The notes: a model not told the origin generated them from the sequence alone. 64,000 bases of DNA from Mycobacterium sp. (GCA_003987775.1 RXJD01000034.1:124001-188000); one strand, 5' to 3'. Counted from the stretch's first letter, positions 27,600 through 37,525 are shown. Program-made: numbers and translations.

Positions 27600-28781
27600 G
27601 TGAGCACACACGGAATCGTGATCGTCGGCGGCGGGCTGGCTGCCGCCCGGACTGCCGAGCAACTACGCCGCGCGGAATACGCCGGCCCCGTCACCATCGT
27701 CAGCGACGAGGTGCACCTGCCCTACGACCGGCCGCCGCTGTCCAAAGAGGTGTTGCGCAGCGAGATCGACGACACGGCCCTCAAGCCACGCGAGTGGTAC
27801 GACGAGAAGGACATCACCCTGCGTCTGGGCCAAGCGGCCACCGGTGTCGACACCGCGGCACAGACGGTGACGCTGGCTGACGGAACCTCGTTGGGTTACG
27901 ACGAACTCGTCATCGCTACCGGTCTGGTGCCACGGCGGATCCCGAGCCTTCCGGACCTGGAGGGCATCCGGGTGCTGCGTTCCTTCGACGAGTGCATGGC
28001 GTTGCGCAGCCACGCGTCCTCCGCCAAGAAGGCGGTGGTGATCGGTGCGGGCTTCATCGGCTGCGAGGTGGCGGCCAGCCTGCGTGGTCTCGGTGTGGAC
28101 GTGGTCCTGGTGGAACCGCAGCCGACACCGCTGGCGTCGGTGCTCGGCGAGCAGATCGGCGCGCTGGTCACCCGGTTGCACCGGGACGAGGGCGTCGACG
28201 TGCGCACCGGCGTCGGGGTGGCCGAGGTCCGCGGCGACGGCCATGTCCAGACTGTGGTCCTCACCGACGGCACGGAACTGCCGGCCGACCTGGTGGTGGT
28301 CGGCATCGGCTCGCACCCGGCCACGAGCTGGCTCGAAGGCAGCGGTATCGAGGTCGACAACGGCGTCGTCTGTGACGAGGCCGGGCGTACCAGCGCGCCG
28401 CACGTTTGGGCGCTCGGTGACGTCGCCTCCTGGCGTGATGCCACGGGACACCAAGTGCGCGTGGAACATTGGAGCAACGTGGCCGACCAGACCCGGGTCG
28501 TGGTGCCCGCATTGCTGGGCCGCGAGGTGCCCTCGGCGGTCGTGGTTCCGTACTTCTGGAGCGACCAGTACGACGTCAAGATCCAGTGCCTCGGCGAGCC
28601 CGAAGCCGACGACACCGTGCACATCGTCGAGGACGACGGCCGCAAGTTCCTGGCGTACTACGAACGCGACGGCGCCCTGGTCGGAGTTGTCGGTGGCGGG
28701 TTGCCCGGCAAGGTGATGAAGGTGCGGGCCAAAGTGGCCGCAGCGGTGCCGATTTCGGAGATGCTGGGCGCAGAGGGTTAG
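27600..28781 (+). CDS. FAD-dependent ferredoxin-reductase-like protein (Rv0688-like)
   Basis: A 393-residue flavoprotein of the ferredoxin/rubredoxin reductase type: FAD-binding VIVGGGLAAARTAEQL at the N-terminus, NAD-binding VVIGAGFIGCEVA around residue 145, FAD segment VWALGDVAS and a C-terminal reductase domain. GTG 27600 is the start. It directly follows the mycofactocin-coupled SDR and may move electrons between NAD(P)H and a small iron-sulfur partner. No ferredoxin gene is nearby. Its stop overlaps the convergent VOC gene by 4 bp. Confidence 0.88.
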   Translation: MSTHGIVIVGGGLAAARTAEQLRRAEYAGPVTIVSDEVHLPYDRPPLSKEVLRSEIDDTALKPREWYDEKDITLRLGQAATGVDTAAQTVTLADGTSLGYDELVIATGLVPRRIPSLPDLEGIRVLRSFDECMALRSHASSAKKAVVIGAGFIGCEVAASLRGLGVDVVLVEPQPTPLASVLGEQIGALVTRLHRDEGVDVRTGVGVAEVRGDGHVQTVVLTDGTELPADLVVVGIGSHPATSWLEGSGIEVDNGVVCDEAGRTSAPHVWALGDVASWRDATGHQVRVEHWSNVADQTRVVVPALLGREVPSAVVVPYFWSDQYDVKIQCLGEPEADDTVHIVEDDGRKFLAYYERDGALVGVVGGGLPGKVMKVRAKVAAAVPISEMLGAEG

Positions 28782-30031
28782 AACTGCCCCAGATAGAACC
28801 GGGAGCCCTGGTCATCGGTGCATTCGGCGGACAGGCCGTAGGGCTGACGTGACGGTTCGTCCAGCACGGTGCCGCCGGCTTCGCGCACCCGGGCCACCGC
28901 CGAGTCGATGTCGTCCACGGTCCACATCGGCACCGTGACGCGTCGCGGGCTGCCGCCCGCCGCGCCCGACATCGGATGGGCGTCCTGCACCTGCCATCCG
29001 TCGGCGACGCGGCCCGGCTCGAATGTCCAGCCCAGCACCCGCCCGTAGAAGTCGCGGAAGCCGGCGGAGTTGGTCACGTCGTAGGTCACGTAGGAGAGCT
29101 CGCCAGGGCCAGATCCGTTGAGCGCCGGGCGTTCCCGGCCCGCGACCGGCTCGTACACTGCGAAAGACGCGCCCTGCGGGTCGGTGGCGTCCAGGGTGGT
29201 GCCGTGCTCGGTGCGACGGGTTTCGCCGACGCTGCCGCCCGCGCCGGTGATCGCCTCGCGCGCGGCCGCCAGGTCGGTGACGGCGTAGCAGCAGAACAAG
29301 CCCGGCGCAAAGCCGGCGCGGATGTCGGTTGGCAACTCGGTGTTGGTCACCCGGTGCGAGGCGGCGTCGACGGTCCACCCCAGCACGTGGGAGTAGAAGG
29401 CAGCTGCGCGCTCGACGTCGGGAACCGACAGCGAGATGAAGCCGAGGTCACCCTGCCTGATACCGGGGGTGCTCATCGGTCCGCTCAGCATCCAGCGGTG
29501 GCCGAACGGGTCGACGATGGTCGCGTTGCGCGCGCCGTGGCCTTCATAGATCTCCCGCTGCACCGTCGCGCCGTGCTCGCGAGCGCGCCGCAACGCCGCA
29601 TCGGTGTCGCCGACATGCAGCATCAGGCTGACCGACACCGCTCCCGGCGCGGGACCCCGCAGGCCCAACTCGGGATACTCGTCGGCCAGGTACAGCACAC
29701 CGTCGCCAATTTCGAGTTCGGCGTGCCCGATCCGCCCGTCGTCCATCACGATTGCTTCACCGACCAGCACGGCGCCGAATGCCGCGGCGTACCAGTCGAT
29801 CGCGGCGCGGGCGTCCCGCACGCTCAGGTAGGGGAGTGCGGCCGGACGAGGCGGCGCGGCGGAGTCTTGGTTCAATCCGGAAACGGTTGTGGTGGTGCCA
29901 CTCATCAGAACTCCTTCGGGTAGTGACAGTGCGGACTCCAGCCGTCTGCGCAGCCGCGCGGCGAAGCCCGGATCGGGTTGCACCGGAAGGTCTTCGGTGT
30001 GCAGCACGTCGAGCGGATCGCGCTGACTCAT
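28778..30031 (-). CDS. triple VOC (glyoxalase-fold) protein coupled to ECF sigma factor
   Basis: A 417-residue protein with three vicinal-oxygen-chelate/glyoxalase-like domains (about residues 60-190, 200-305 and 315-417), each ending in a DPFG/DPQG/DDQG-type motif. The first ~45 residues (ending PDPGFAARLRRRLESAL) are a separate charged segment. The ATG at 30031 has AAGGGGG 6 nt upstream and overlaps the sigma-factor stop (ATGA). An ATG just before SGTTTT, in the linker, is an alternative start. Metal ligands are not obvious in every domain, so a binding rather than enzymatic role is possible. M. tuberculosis Rv0689c seems to be a short remnant here. Confidence 0.75.
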   Translation of the reverse strand: MSQRDPLDVLHTEDLPVQPDPGFAARLRRRLESALSLPEGVLMSGTTTTVSGLNQDSAAPPRPAALPYLSVRDARAAIDWYAAAFGAVLVGEAIVMDDGRIGHAELEIGDGVLYLADEYPELGLRGPAPGAVSVSLMLHVGDTDAALRRAREHGATVQREIYEGHGARNATIVDPFGHRWMLSGPMSTPGIRQGDLGFISLSVPDVERAAAFYSHVLGWTVDAASHRVTNTELPTDIRAGFAPGLFCCYAVTDLAAAREAITGAGGSVGETRRTEHGTTLDATDPQGASFAVYEPVAGRERPALNGSGPGELSYVTYDVTNSAGFRDFYGRVLGWTFEPGRVADGWQVQDAHPMSGAAGGSPRRVTVPMWTVDDIDSAVARVREAGGTVLDEPSRQPYGLSAECTDDQGSRFYLGQF

Positions 30032-30567
30032 GACGTGCCCCCTTCCGGATACTCTTTGCGGAACGCCTTCTTGGCGCGAACCAGCAGCGCCTCGGTGGCG
30101 TGCACGGTGCGCCCGAGCAGTGCGGCGCATTCGCCGACGCTGCAGTCGTCCATGTAGCGCAGGACGAGCACCGCGCGATGTGAGTCGCTCAGCCTGCTCA
30201 GCACGCTCTCGGCGACCAACCTGTCCAGTTCGGCGTCCCAGTCCCCGCTGTTCACCGCGGCTGAATCCAGCGGCTCCGCCGGATCGGCGACCGGCACCGG
30301 GTCACGCCGGCGCCGATAGTGGTCGGCCAGTTTGTGCCGCGCCACCCCCATCAGCCAGGGCATGGCGATCGGCGGCGGGTCACCGTCACGTGCCGCGGCG
30401 CGCGCTGTTTGCAGCCCGGACAGAAAGGTCTCCGAGGTCAGATCCTCCGCGGTTCCGCGATCGCCGCAGCGGCGAAGAAAGTACCCGAAGACCACCGGCA
30501 GCGCCTCGTCGTACAACTCCAGCAGCGCGCTCGCGGCGTCGCGCTGGCGGTGCTGTTGGGCGCTCAC
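30028..30567 (-). CDS. ECF-type RNA polymerase sigma factor
   Basis: A 179-residue protein with sigma region 2 (LLELYDEALPVVFGYFLRR, then AEDLTSETFL) and region 4 (LSDSHRAVLVLRYMDDCSV, then TEALLVRAKKAF). It lacks an obvious SnoaL or other C-terminal extension. I chose GTG 30567; upstream sequence has TATAAGGAT right before it, so the transcript might have a very short leader. The stop overlaps the VOC gene. The genes mftR, DUF2332, sigma and VOC run in one direction. Which promoters it serves is unknown. Confidence 0.8.
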   Translation of the reverse strand: MSAQQHRQRDAASALLELYDEALPVVFGYFLRRCGDRGTAEDLTSETFLSGLQTARAAARDGDPPPIAMPWLMGVARHKLADHYRRRRDPVPVADPAEPLDSAAVNSGDWDAELDRLVAESVLSRLSDSHRAVLVLRYMDDCSVGECAALLGRTVHATEALLVRAKKAFRKEYPEGGTS

Positions 30568-30634
30568 ATCCTTATACGTCGTTGTGGCGGACCGAACTCC
30601 GACGGGCTGACCGAAGATTTTTTCCGCACTGCCA

Positions 30635-31684
30635 TCACTGCCAGTGCACCGGTGCGCCGTGGGCGTGGCACTCGGCCAGCACCCGTTCCTCGCCATCCGG
30701 CCATGTGGTGGCCCGCACCAGGAACTTCAGCGTGCCCTCCGGACCCTGGCGCGCCGGCTCGAGTGTCAGGTGCGCCAACGGTCTGCGCGTGTCGGCCTGC
30801 GCCGCCAGCGCATCGATTCCGGCCCGCACCGTCGCGCGTTCGTCCGGGGAGAGGTACTGCCAGACGATCGAGTGCCACAGCACGGTCAGCGCTCCGTCGG
30901 CGAGGGTGAGCCCGGTGACGGCGTCGGCCGCCGTCCGGCGTTCCACCTGGGCCGGTACCTGGCGGGCCACCGCGATGGCGCCGCGCAACCGTTTCAACCG
31001 GGCGTGCTGGTCGGGCCACACATAGCTCAGCACGGTCAGCCCCCCGCCGGATTCGGTCACGTCGATAGGCGCGATGTCGTACCCGCGCCGCTCGACGATC
31101 TGCAGCGGGCCACCAGGGGGAAGCTGGCCGTGCCAGGCGTCGTCGATGAGCACCGGAGAGTCGGACGGTCCCCAGCGGTTGCCGGCATACCGGTAGTGGT
31201 AATGGTCGGCGCGCAGATTGAGTCCCGCGCTGGTGCCGATCTCGAAAAGCCTTATCGGAAGCCGTGACTCGCCGTTGAGGTGCAGCAGGCCGCCGATCAG
31301 CACCGCTGAGCGGCCCACCTCGTTGGTCTGCGGCGGGTGCTGCAGCGCCGCACGCAATTCCTCGGCTCGCTCAGCCGCGACGAGCAGGATCTCGGGCCAG
31401 GCCCGCTGCGCGTCCCAGCTTCCGCCCGCACTGGGATACCAGCGCTGCAACTGCCCTGCCCGGCCGTCGAGCACCAGCCGGTGCAACCCGCCGAGCAACC
31501 GCAACGGCACCGCCTGACCCGATGAGGCGTCCTCGTGGCCGGCCAGGATCGTCGCGAACACTCCGCCGCTTTCGACGTCGCCGGCCACCAGGTCGAAGAG
31601 TTCGCCGTACATCGCCGAACCGGATCGCGCGCAGAATCTGCCCTGCGACCGCAGGGTGTGCAGCAGGTGTTCGGAGTTGCTCAC
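30635..31684 (-). CDS. DUF2332 family protein (Rv0690c-like)
   Basis: A 349-residue protein, the same length as Rv0690c. Conserved stretches are [20 protein letters not shown], which resembles a methyltransferase-like glycine loop, and [13 protein letters not shown] near the C-terminus. GTG 31684 overlaps the mftR TGA as GTGA, indicating translation coupled to the regulator. Its biochemical role is unknown; constant linkage with mftR suggests a link to mycofactocin. Confidence 0.85.
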   Translation of the reverse strand: MSNSEHLLHTLRSQGRFCARSGSAMYGELFDLVAGDVESGGVFATILAGHEDASSGQAVPLRLLGGLHRLVLDGRAGQLQRWYPSAGGSWDAQRAWPEILLVAAERAEELRAALQHPPQTNEVGRSAVLIGGLLHLNGESRLPIRLFEIGTSAGLNLRADHYHYRYAGNRWGPSDSPVLIDDAWHGQLPPGGPLQIVERRGYDIAPIDVTESGGGLTVLSYVWPDQHARLKRLRGAIAVARQVPAQVERRTAADAVTGLTLADGALTVLWHSIVWQYLSPDERATVRAGIDALAAQADTRRPLAHLTLEPARQGPEGTLKFLVRATTWPDGEERVLAECHAHGAPVHWQ

Positions 31685-32310
31685 TCGAGTGAGTCCAGGC
31701 CCGCGCCGACCACGTCGAACGCGTTCCCGAGGGCCTGCGGCAGCGAAACCGATTCGTCCCGCAGCCAGTGTTCGTAGGCACTCAACGCGACCCCGAGCAT
31801 CGTCCAGGCGACGGTCTGCGGCATCAGGTCCGTCGCTCTGGCACCCGACCTGCGCGCCACGAAGCCGGCGATCACTTCCCGCCAACCGGCATACATTGTC
31901 ATCGAATATGCTTGCAGTTCAGCAGTTTCCAGGATCACCCGCATGCGCTGGCGATGGCGGACCGACTCGCATTCGTCGAAGGTGTTGAACGCGAGCAGCG
32001 CCCCCCGCAACGCCTCGCGTAACGGCACCTGTGGATCCACGCCATCGAGCAGTTCCTGCAGCTGTTCGAGGTGGGCGTCGAAGTCGCCCCACGGGATCGC
32101 GTTCTTGGAGGCGTAGTAGCGGAACAGGGTCCGGCGTGCGATCCCGGCGGCATGGGCGACGTCGTCGACGCTGACTTCGGCAAATCCGCGCGCGGCGAAC
32201 AGGTCGATCGCGACGTCGGTGATGTGCAGCGGTGTCGTCGAGCGGCGCCTGCCCACTCGCGTTCCCTGCAGCATCAGACCCTGCCCTTCCATTTCGGCAC
32301 TCGATGCCAT
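31681..32310 (-). CDS. mftR: mycofactocin system transcriptional regulator MftR
   Basis: A 209-residue TetR-family repressor. The helix-turn-helix is near residues 40-75 ([24 protein letters not shown]). Established work in M. smegmatis shows MftR represses the mft genes and is released by long-chain acyl-CoAs. It is divergent from mftA with a 74-bp gap containing two short dyads. The start at ATG 32310 is a choice among several (an in-frame start at 32346 lies further into the promoter region). It leads the minus-strand run mftR-DUF2332-sigma-VOC. Confidence 0.88.
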   Translation of the reverse strand: MASSAEMEGQGLMLQGTRVGRRRSTTPLHITDVAIDLFAARGFAEVSVDDVAHAAGIARRTLFRYYASKNAIPWGDFDAHLEQLQELLDGVDPQVPLREALRGALLAFNTFDECESVRHRQRMRVILETAELQAYSMTMYAGWREVIAGFVARRSGARATDLMPQTVAWTMLGVALSAYEHWLRDESVSLPQALGNAFDVVGAGLDSLE

Positions 32311-32319
32311 ATTCTGACC

Positions 32320-32369
32320 CACGATCGTGATTGTGACCGGCACCACCCATCATTGTCGAACCCCTTCGA
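32320..32369. promoter_or_regulatory. mftR-mftA divergent regulatory region with two dyads
   Basis: CACGATCGTG (32320-32329) is a perfect palindrome and TCGAA-CCCC-TTCGA (32356-32369) a second dyad just before the mftA Shine-Dalgarno. Either could be the MftR operator; no clear -10 hexamer stands out. Confidence 0.4.
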
Positions 32370-32384
32370 TGAAAGGCAATCGTC

Positions 32385-32474
32385 ATGGACAACGAAAACC
32401 AGACTGAGACCGAACTCGTCACCGAGACGCTGGTGGAAGAGGTTTCCATCGACGGCATGTGCGGGGTCTACTGA
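32385..32474 (+). CDS. mftA: mycofactocin precursor peptide MftA
   Basis: A 29-residue ribosomal precursor peptide. Acidic leader (starts [12 protein letters not shown]) and the invariant C-terminus IDGMCGVY, whose terminal Val-Tyr becomes the redox cofactor. GAAAGG (32371-32376) lies 8 nt before the ATG. The cofactor serves the mycofactocin-coupled SDR dehydrogenases such as the one at 26756. The gene overlaps or abuts mftB, depending on the mftB start. Confidence 0.95.
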   Translation: MDNENQTETELVTETLVEEVSIDGMCGVY

Positions 32475-32476
32475 CG

Positions 32477-32782
32477 GTGGCCGCGCCCGCGCCGGCCCGG
32501 GAGAGCGCGCAGTTCGACCCGGACACTGGCTGGCGCCTGCATCCGCAGGTGGCGATCCGGCCGGAACCCTTTGGGGCGCTGCTGTATCACTTCGGCACCC
32601 GCAAACTGTCGTTCCTGAAGAACCGCACCATTCTGACCGTGGTGCGGTCACTGGCCGACCACCCGGACGTGCGGTCCGCGTGCCGTGCCGCCGGAGTTGA
32701 CGACCCCGACCAGGGCCCGTACCTGCACGCACTGGACGTGCTGGCCCGTTCGACCATGTTGGTACCCCGGGAGGCACAATGA
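32477..32782 (+). CDS. mftB: mycofactocin RRE chaperone MftB
   Basis: A ~101-residue RiPP recognition element protein that binds the MftA leader and presents it to MftC. The conserved body is GWRLHPQVAIRPEPFGALLY, then FGTRKLSFLKNR. The start is uncertain: GTG 32477 gives a length close to the M. tuberculosis protein, GTG 32459 would overlap the mftA 3' end. The stop overlaps mftC as ATGA. Confidence 0.92.
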   Translation: MAAPAPARESAQFDPDTGWRLHPQVAIRPEPFGALLYHFGTRKLSFLKNRTILTVVRSLADHPDVRSACRAAGVDDPDQGPYLHALDVLARSTMLVPREAQ

Positions 32783-33972
32783 CCACCGCAGCCAGAGTCC
32801 CCGCACTGATCGAGCAGTTCGAGCGCGGGCTCGACGCGCCGATCTGCCTGACCTGGGAGCTGACGTACGCCTGCAACCTGGCGTGCGTGCACTGCCTGTC
32901 CTCGTCAGGCAAGCGCGACCCGGGTGAGCTGTCCACCCGTCAGTGCAAGGACATCATCGACGAGCTCGAACGCATGCAGGTGTTCTATGTGAACATCGGC
33001 GGCGGCGAACCCACTGTGCGGCCGGACTTTTGGGAGCTGGTGGATTACGCCACCGAACACCACGTCGGGGTGAAGTTCTCCACCAACGGGGTGCGCATCA
33101 CCCCGGAGGTGGCGGCGCGGCTGGCGGCCAGCGACTACGTGGATGTCCAGATATCTCTGGACGGCGCCACTGCCGAAGTCAACGACGCCGTCCGGGGTCC
33201 GGGCTCGTTCGCCATGGCGGTGCGGGCGCTGGAGAATCTCGCCGCCGCCGGGTTCCGCGACGCGAAGATCTCGGTGGTGGTGACCCGGCACAATGTCGAT
33301 CAGCTCGACGAGTTTGCCGAGCTGGCAAGCCGTTACGGTGCCACCTTGCGCATCACGCGACTGCGGCCGTCGGGGCGGGGCGCTGAAGTCTGGGAGGACC
33401 TGCACCCCACGTCCGACCAGCAGGTGCAGCTGTACGACTGGCTGGTGGCCAAGGGCGAGGGGGTGCTGACCGGCGACTCCTTCTTCCATCTGGCACCGCT
33501 GGGTTCGCCGGGCGCGCTGGCCGGGCTGAACATGTGCGGGGCCGGTCGGGTGGTGTGCCTCATCGACCCGGTGGGCGACGTGTACGCCTGCCCGTTCGCC
33601 ATCCATGACCGCTTCCTGGCCGGAAACGTGTTGTCCGACTCAGGGTTTGGGACGGGTTTCGAAAACGTCTGGAAGAACGCCCCACTGTTCCGGGAACTGC
33701 GCGAGCCGCAGTCCGCCGGAGCGTGCGGCAGTTGCGGGCACTACGACAGCTGCCGCGGCGGCTGCATGGCTGCCAAGTTCTTCACCGGCCTGCCGCTGGA
33801 CGGCCCGGACCCGGAGTGCGTACAGGGCCATGGTGCGCCGGCGCTGGAAGCCGAACGTGAGACGCCACGGCCGCGCGTCGACCACTCCCGCGGCAAGCGG
33901 CTCAGCACCCCGGTGCCGTTGACCCTGTCCATGAGGCCGCCATCGCGGCTGTGCAATGAAAGCCCCGTATAA
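32779..33972 (+). CDS. mftC: mycofactocin radical SAM maturase MftC
   Basis: A 397-residue radical SAM/SPASM enzyme. The [4Fe-4S]-SAM motif CNLACVHC provides C32, C36 and C39; the C-terminal SPASM cysteines lie in CLIDPVGDVYACPFA and the ACGSCGHYDSCRGGC segment, enough for auxiliary clusters. It oxidatively decarboxylates the terminal tyrosine of MftA and then forms the Val-Tyr lactam. It overlaps mftB by 4 bp. Confidence 0.96.
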   Translation: MTTAARVPALIEQFERGLDAPICLTWELTYACNLACVHCLSSSGKRDPGELSTRQCKDIIDELERMQVFYVNIGGGEPTVRPDFWELVDYATEHHVGVKFSTNGVRITPEVAARLAASDYVDVQISLDGATAEVNDAVRGPGSFAMAVRALENLAAAGFRDAKISVVVTRHNVDQLDEFAELASRYGATLRITRLRPSGRGAEVWEDLHPTSDQQVQLYDWLVAKGEGVLTGDSFFHLAPLGSPGALAGLNMCGAGRVVCLIDPVGDVYACPFAIHDRFLAGNVLSDSGFGTGFENVWKNAPLFRELREPQSAGACGSCGHYDSCRGGCMAAKFFTGLPLDGPDPECVQGHGAPALEAERETPRPRVDHSRGKRLSTPVPLTLSMRPPSRLCNESPV

Positions 33973-33974
33973 CC

Positions 33975-35150
33975 ATGGCAGACCAATGGTTTGAAACCGT
34001 CGCGATTGCCCAACAACGCGCTAAGCGACGGCTGCCGAAATCCGTCTATTCGTCGCTTATTTCCGCCAGCGAAAAAGGCGTGACTGTTGCCGACAATGTG
34101 GCGGCATTCAGTGAACTCGGATTCGCCCCGCACGTCATCGGGGCGAGCGCGAAACGCGACCTCTCCACCACGGTTATGGGCCAGGACATTTCGATGCCGG
34201 TGCTTATTTCACCGACCGGCGTGCAAGCGGTCGATCCGGACGGCGAGGTCGCCGTCGCGCGCGCCGCCGCGGCCCGGGGCACGGCAATGGGGCTGTCCTC
34301 GTTCGCCAGCAAGCCGATCGAGGAGGTGGTGGCCGCCAATCCCAAGATCTTCTTCCAGATCTACTGGCTCGGCGGCCGGGACGCGATCGCCGAGCGCGCG
34401 GAGCGGGCGCGCGCGGCGGGTGCGGCCGGATTGATCGTCACCACCGACTGGACGTTCTCGCATGGGCGTGATTGGGGCAGCCCCAAGATCCCCGAAGAGA
34501 TGAACCTGAAGACCATCCTGAAGCTGTCGCCGGAGGCGATCACGAAACCGCGCTGGCTGTGGAACTTCGGCAAGACCATGCGGCCGCCGGACCTGCGGGT
34601 GCCCAACCAGGGCCGCCGCGGCGAGCCGGGCCCGCCGTTCTTCGCCGCGTACGGCGAATGGATGGGCACACCCCCGCCCACCTGGGAAGACATCGCCTGG
34701 CTGCGGGAACTGTGGGGCGGTCCCTTCATGCTCAAAGGCGTGATGCGCGTCGACGACGCCAAAAGGGCGGTGGACGCCGGTGTTTCGGCGATTTCGGTGT
34801 CCAACCACGGCGGCAACAACCTGGACGGCACGCCCGCGTCGATCCGCGCGCTGCCCGCTGTGGCCGAGGCCGTAGGCGACCAGGTCGAGGTGCTGCTCGA
34901 CGGCGGCATCCGCCGGGGGAGTGATGTCGTCAAGGCCGTGGCGCTGGGCGCCCGAGCGGTGATGATCGGGCGGGCCTACCTGTGGGGTCTGGCGGCGGCC
35001 GGCCAGGCCGGCGTCGAGAACGTGCTCGACATCCTGCGCGGCGGCATCGACTCCGCGCTGATGGGCCTCGGGCATTCCTCCATTCATGACCTCACCGCCG
35101 ACGACATCTTGATCCCGTCCGGATTCACCCGGGAGTTGGGCGTGCGCTGA
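33975..35150 (+). CDS. mftD: mycofactocin flavoenzyme MftD
   Basis: A 391-residue FMN-dependent alpha-hydroxy-acid oxidase/dehydrogenase-fold protein (LldD-like). FMN-binding and active-site segments are visible: SFASKPIEEV, LKGVMRVDDAKRAVDAG, SNHGGNNLDG and DGGIRRGSDVVKA. In the mycofactocin pathway MftD converts the released dipeptide product AHDP to premycofactocin by oxidative deamination. It begins 2 bp after mftC. A 219-bp gap separates it from mftE. Confidence 0.95.
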   Translation: MADQWFETVAIAQQRAKRRLPKSVYSSLISASEKGVTVADNVAAFSELGFAPHVIGASAKRDLSTTVMGQDISMPVLISPTGVQAVDPDGEVAVARAAAARGTAMGLSSFASKPIEEVVAANPKIFFQIYWLGGRDAIAERAERARAAGAAGLIVTTDWTFSHGRDWGSPKIPEEMNLKTILKLSPEAITKPRWLWNFGKTMRPPDLRVPNQGRRGEPGPPFFAAYGEWMGTPPPTWEDIAWLRELWGGPFMLKGVMRVDDAKRAVDAGVSAISVSNHGGNNLDGTPASIRALPAVAEAVGDQVEVLLDGGIRRGSDVVKAVALGARAVMIGRAYLWGLAAAGQAGVENVLDILRGGIDSALMGLGHSSIHDLTADDILIPSGFTRELGVR

Positions 35151-35308
35151 CCGCGCCGTAATCGGCCGGATTGCGCATTGTCTGGCCGTATTGCGAAGCC
35201 GCCGTTTCCGTGCGCTGCGCCCTACCACAGAGTCGGCGCCCCGGGAATGGTCAGTTGCCCGAATCTGGTGCTGGCGTTGCAGTCGTGGCAAACGAGCAGC
35301 GATTTCGC

Positions 35309-35343
35309 CTATCGATCAACATCGCGGAAAAAAAAATCGATAG
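35309..35343. promoter_or_regulatory. dyad with A9 tract in the mftD-mftE spacer
   Basis: CTATCGAT (35309-35316) and ATCGATAG (35336-35343) form an 8-bp inverted repeat; the 19-nt spacer holds a run of nine A residues that is very unusual at this GC content. The spacer could hold an internal promoter or processing site for mftEFG; no clear promoter hexamers were found. Confidence 0.4.
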
Positions 35344-35369
35344 ATAGGGCAACAATCGGTGCACGCCAG

Positions 35370-36098
35370 GTGAATTCGTCTTACCATCGGCGGGTGCCTG
35401 TACACGGCGAACTGGGGGATTCGACGTCGAGCCAACTATCCATATCCGCATCGCCGTCAATATTGATTCCGCTAGGGGCTACCGAACAGCATGGTCCGCA
35501 CCTGCCTTTGGACACCGACACCCGGATCGCCGCGGCTGTCGCCCGCGCCGTGGGTGAGTGTCTCGACTGGCTGTTGGCTCCCGCGATCGCTTACGGCGCC
35601 AGCGGTGAGCACCAGAGTTTCGCCGGAACGATTTCGATCGGCACCGACGCCTTGACCATGCTGTTGCTGGAGTACGGAAGGTCGGCCACCTGCTGGGCCC
35701 AGCGGCTGGTGTTCGTCAATGGTCACGGTGGCAACGTCAGTGCGTTGCGGACGGCGGTCGGCCGGTTGCGTGCCGAGGGCCGCGATGCCGGTTGGTGTGC
35801 CTGCGCCTGCGCTGGCGGCGATGCGCATGCCGGCCACACCGAAACCTCCGTGTTGCTCCACATCTCGCCGGGCGCCGTGCACACCGACCGCATGCTCGCC
35901 GGAAACGAAGCGCCGCTGCGCGAGTTGTTGCCGTCCATGCAACGGGGCGGGGTCGCCGCGGTCAGTCGCATCGGAGTGCTGGGGGATCCGACCACGGCCA
36001 CCGCGGCCGAGGGGAAGCGGATCTTCGCCGAGATGGTCGACGACTGTGTCCGGCGCATCGACCGGTGGGCCCCTGGTGCGGACGGGATGTTGACGTGA
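35370..36098 (+). CDS. mftE: mycofactocin peptidase MftE
   Basis: A 242-residue creatininase-family metallopeptidase that releases the modified Val-Tyr (AHDP) from processed MftA. Metal and active-site motifs are [28 protein letters not shown] and [12 protein letters not shown] 35370 gives the N-terminus [10 protein letters not shown] seen in the M. tuberculosis protein; the reading frame is open further upstream but without family support. The Shine-Dalgarno is weak. The stop overlaps mftF (GTGA). Confidence 0.92.
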   Translation: MNSSYHRRVPVHGELGDSTSSQLSISASPSILIPLGATEQHGPHLPLDTDTRIAAAVARAVGECLDWLLAPAIAYGASGEHQSFAGTISIGTDALTMLLLEYGRSATCWAQRLVFVNGHGGNVSALRTAVGRLRAEGRDAGWCACACAGGDAHAGHTETSVLLHISPGAVHTDRMLAGNEAPLRELLPSMQRGGVAAVSRIGVLGDPTTATAAEGKRIFAEMVDDCVRRIDRWAPGADGMLT

Positions 36099-37525
36099 CC
36101 GCGCCGATGACCCGGCTTCCGGATGGATTCGCCGTGCAGGTCGATCGTCGCGTGCGGGTGCTCGGCGACGGCAAGGCTCTGCTCGGTGGTTCGCCGACCC
36201 GCCTGCTGCGGCTGGCGCCCGCCGCTCAGAGCATGCTCTGCGACGGCCGTCTGAAGGTTCGCGACGAGGTCAGCGCCCAGCTGGCCCGCACCCTGCTGGA
36301 CGCCACGGTGGCCCACCCGCGCCCGGCCACCGGCCCGTCCCATCGCGATGTCACCGTCGTTATCCCGGTGCGGGACAACATAACTGGCGTCCGGCGGCTG
36401 GTCGCCTCACTGCGTGGGCTACGGGTCATCGTGGTGGACGACGGGTCTGCGACCCCGATCGAACTGGAAGACTTCGCCGGAGCGCATTGCGACATCGAGG
36501 TGCTGCACCACGTGCGCAACAAGGGTCCGGCGGCGGCCCGGAACACCGGTCTGGCGGCGTGCACCACCGATTTCGTCGCGTTCCTGGATTCCGATGTGGC
36601 ACCACGCCGCGGCTGGCTCGAAGCGCTGCTCGGCCACTTCTGTGATCCCACGGTTGCACTGGTGGCGCCCCGCATCGTCGGCCTGGCGCAGGATGAGAAC
36701 GTGATCGCCCGCTACGAGGCGGTGCACTCGTCACTGGATCTGGGTCTGCGCGAGGCGCCGGTGTTGCCGCACAGCGCGGTGTCCTACGTTCCCAGCGCGG
36801 CGATCGTGTGCCGGACGTCGGCGATCCGGGGGGTCGGCGGGTTCGACGAGACCATGCACTCCGGCGAGGATGTCGATCTGTGCTGGCGACTGGTCGAAGC
36901 CGGCGCCCGGTTACGGTACGAACCCATCGCGCTGGTTGCCCACGACCACCGGACCGAGTTGCGGGACTGGATCGCGCGCAAGGCCTTCTACGGGGGCTCG
37001 GCGGCGCCGTTGTCGGTACGGCATCCCGACAAGACCGCTCCGGTGGTGATCTCCGGTTGGGCGTTGACGGCCTGGATCCTCATGTCGCTCGGAACCGGCC
37101 TGGCCCAACTGGCCTCGGTCGTCATCGCCGTCCTCACCGGCCGCCGGATCGCCAAGGCCCTGCGTGGTGCCGACTCACCCGTCGAGACCTCCCTGTGGGA
37201 CGTGGTCGTGATCGCCACCCGGGGACTGTGGTCGGCGGCGCTGCAATTGGCATCGGCGATCTGCCGGCACTACTGGCCGGTGGCCCTGCTGGCGGCGATG
37301 CTGTCGCGGCACTGCCGACACGTCGTGGTGGTCGCGGCGATCGTGGACGGGGTGGCCGACTGGTTGCGCCGCCGGGACGCCGTCGGCGAGGACGCCGAAC
37401 CGATCGGATTGCTGACCTTCCTGCTGCTCAAGCGCATCGACGACCTGGCCTACGGAATCGGCCTGTGGTACGGAGTGGTGCGCGAACGCAACATCGGCGC
37501 GCTCAAGCCACAGATCCGGACGTAA
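36095..37525 (+). CDS. mftF: mycofactocin glycosyltransferase MftF
   Basis: A 476-residue GT2-family glycosyltransferase: an N-terminal PqqD-like stretch, then [18 protein letters not shown], the DXD-type FLDSDVAPR and [10 protein letters not shown], followed by C-terminal hydrophobic segments (around residues 320-420) that suggest membrane association. MftF builds the oligoglucose tail on premycofactocin. GTG 36095 overlaps the mftE stop; an ATG at 36107 is an alternative. Confidence 0.94.
   Translation: MTAPMTRLPDGFAVQVDRRVRVLGDGKALLGGSPTRLLRLAPAAQSMLCDGRLKVRDEVSAQLARTLLDATVAHPRPATGPSHRDVTVVIPVRDNITGVRRLVASLRGLRVIVVDDGSATPIELEDFAGAHCDIEVLHHVRNKGPAAARNTGLAACTTDFVAFLDSDVAPRRGWLEALLGHFCDPTVALVAPRIVGLAQDENVIARYEAVHSSLDLGLREAPVLPHSAVSYVPSAAIVCRTSAIRGVGGFDETMHSGEDVDLCWRLVEAGARLRYEPIALVAHDHRTELRDWIARKAFYGGSAAPLSVRHPDKTAPVVISGWALTAWILMSLGTGLAQLASVVIAVLTGRRIAKALRGADSPVETSLWDVVVIATRGLWSAALQLASAICRHYWPVALLAAMLSRHCRHVVVVAAIVDGVADWLRRRDAVGEDAEPIGLLTFLLLKRIDDLAYGIGLWYGVVRERNIGALKPQIRT

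Noticed and set aside
32459-32476. GTG 32459 as the mftB start
   Set aside because: It would overlap the conserved mftA C-terminus; GTG 32477 gives the usual length, though I cannot fully exclude the longer form.
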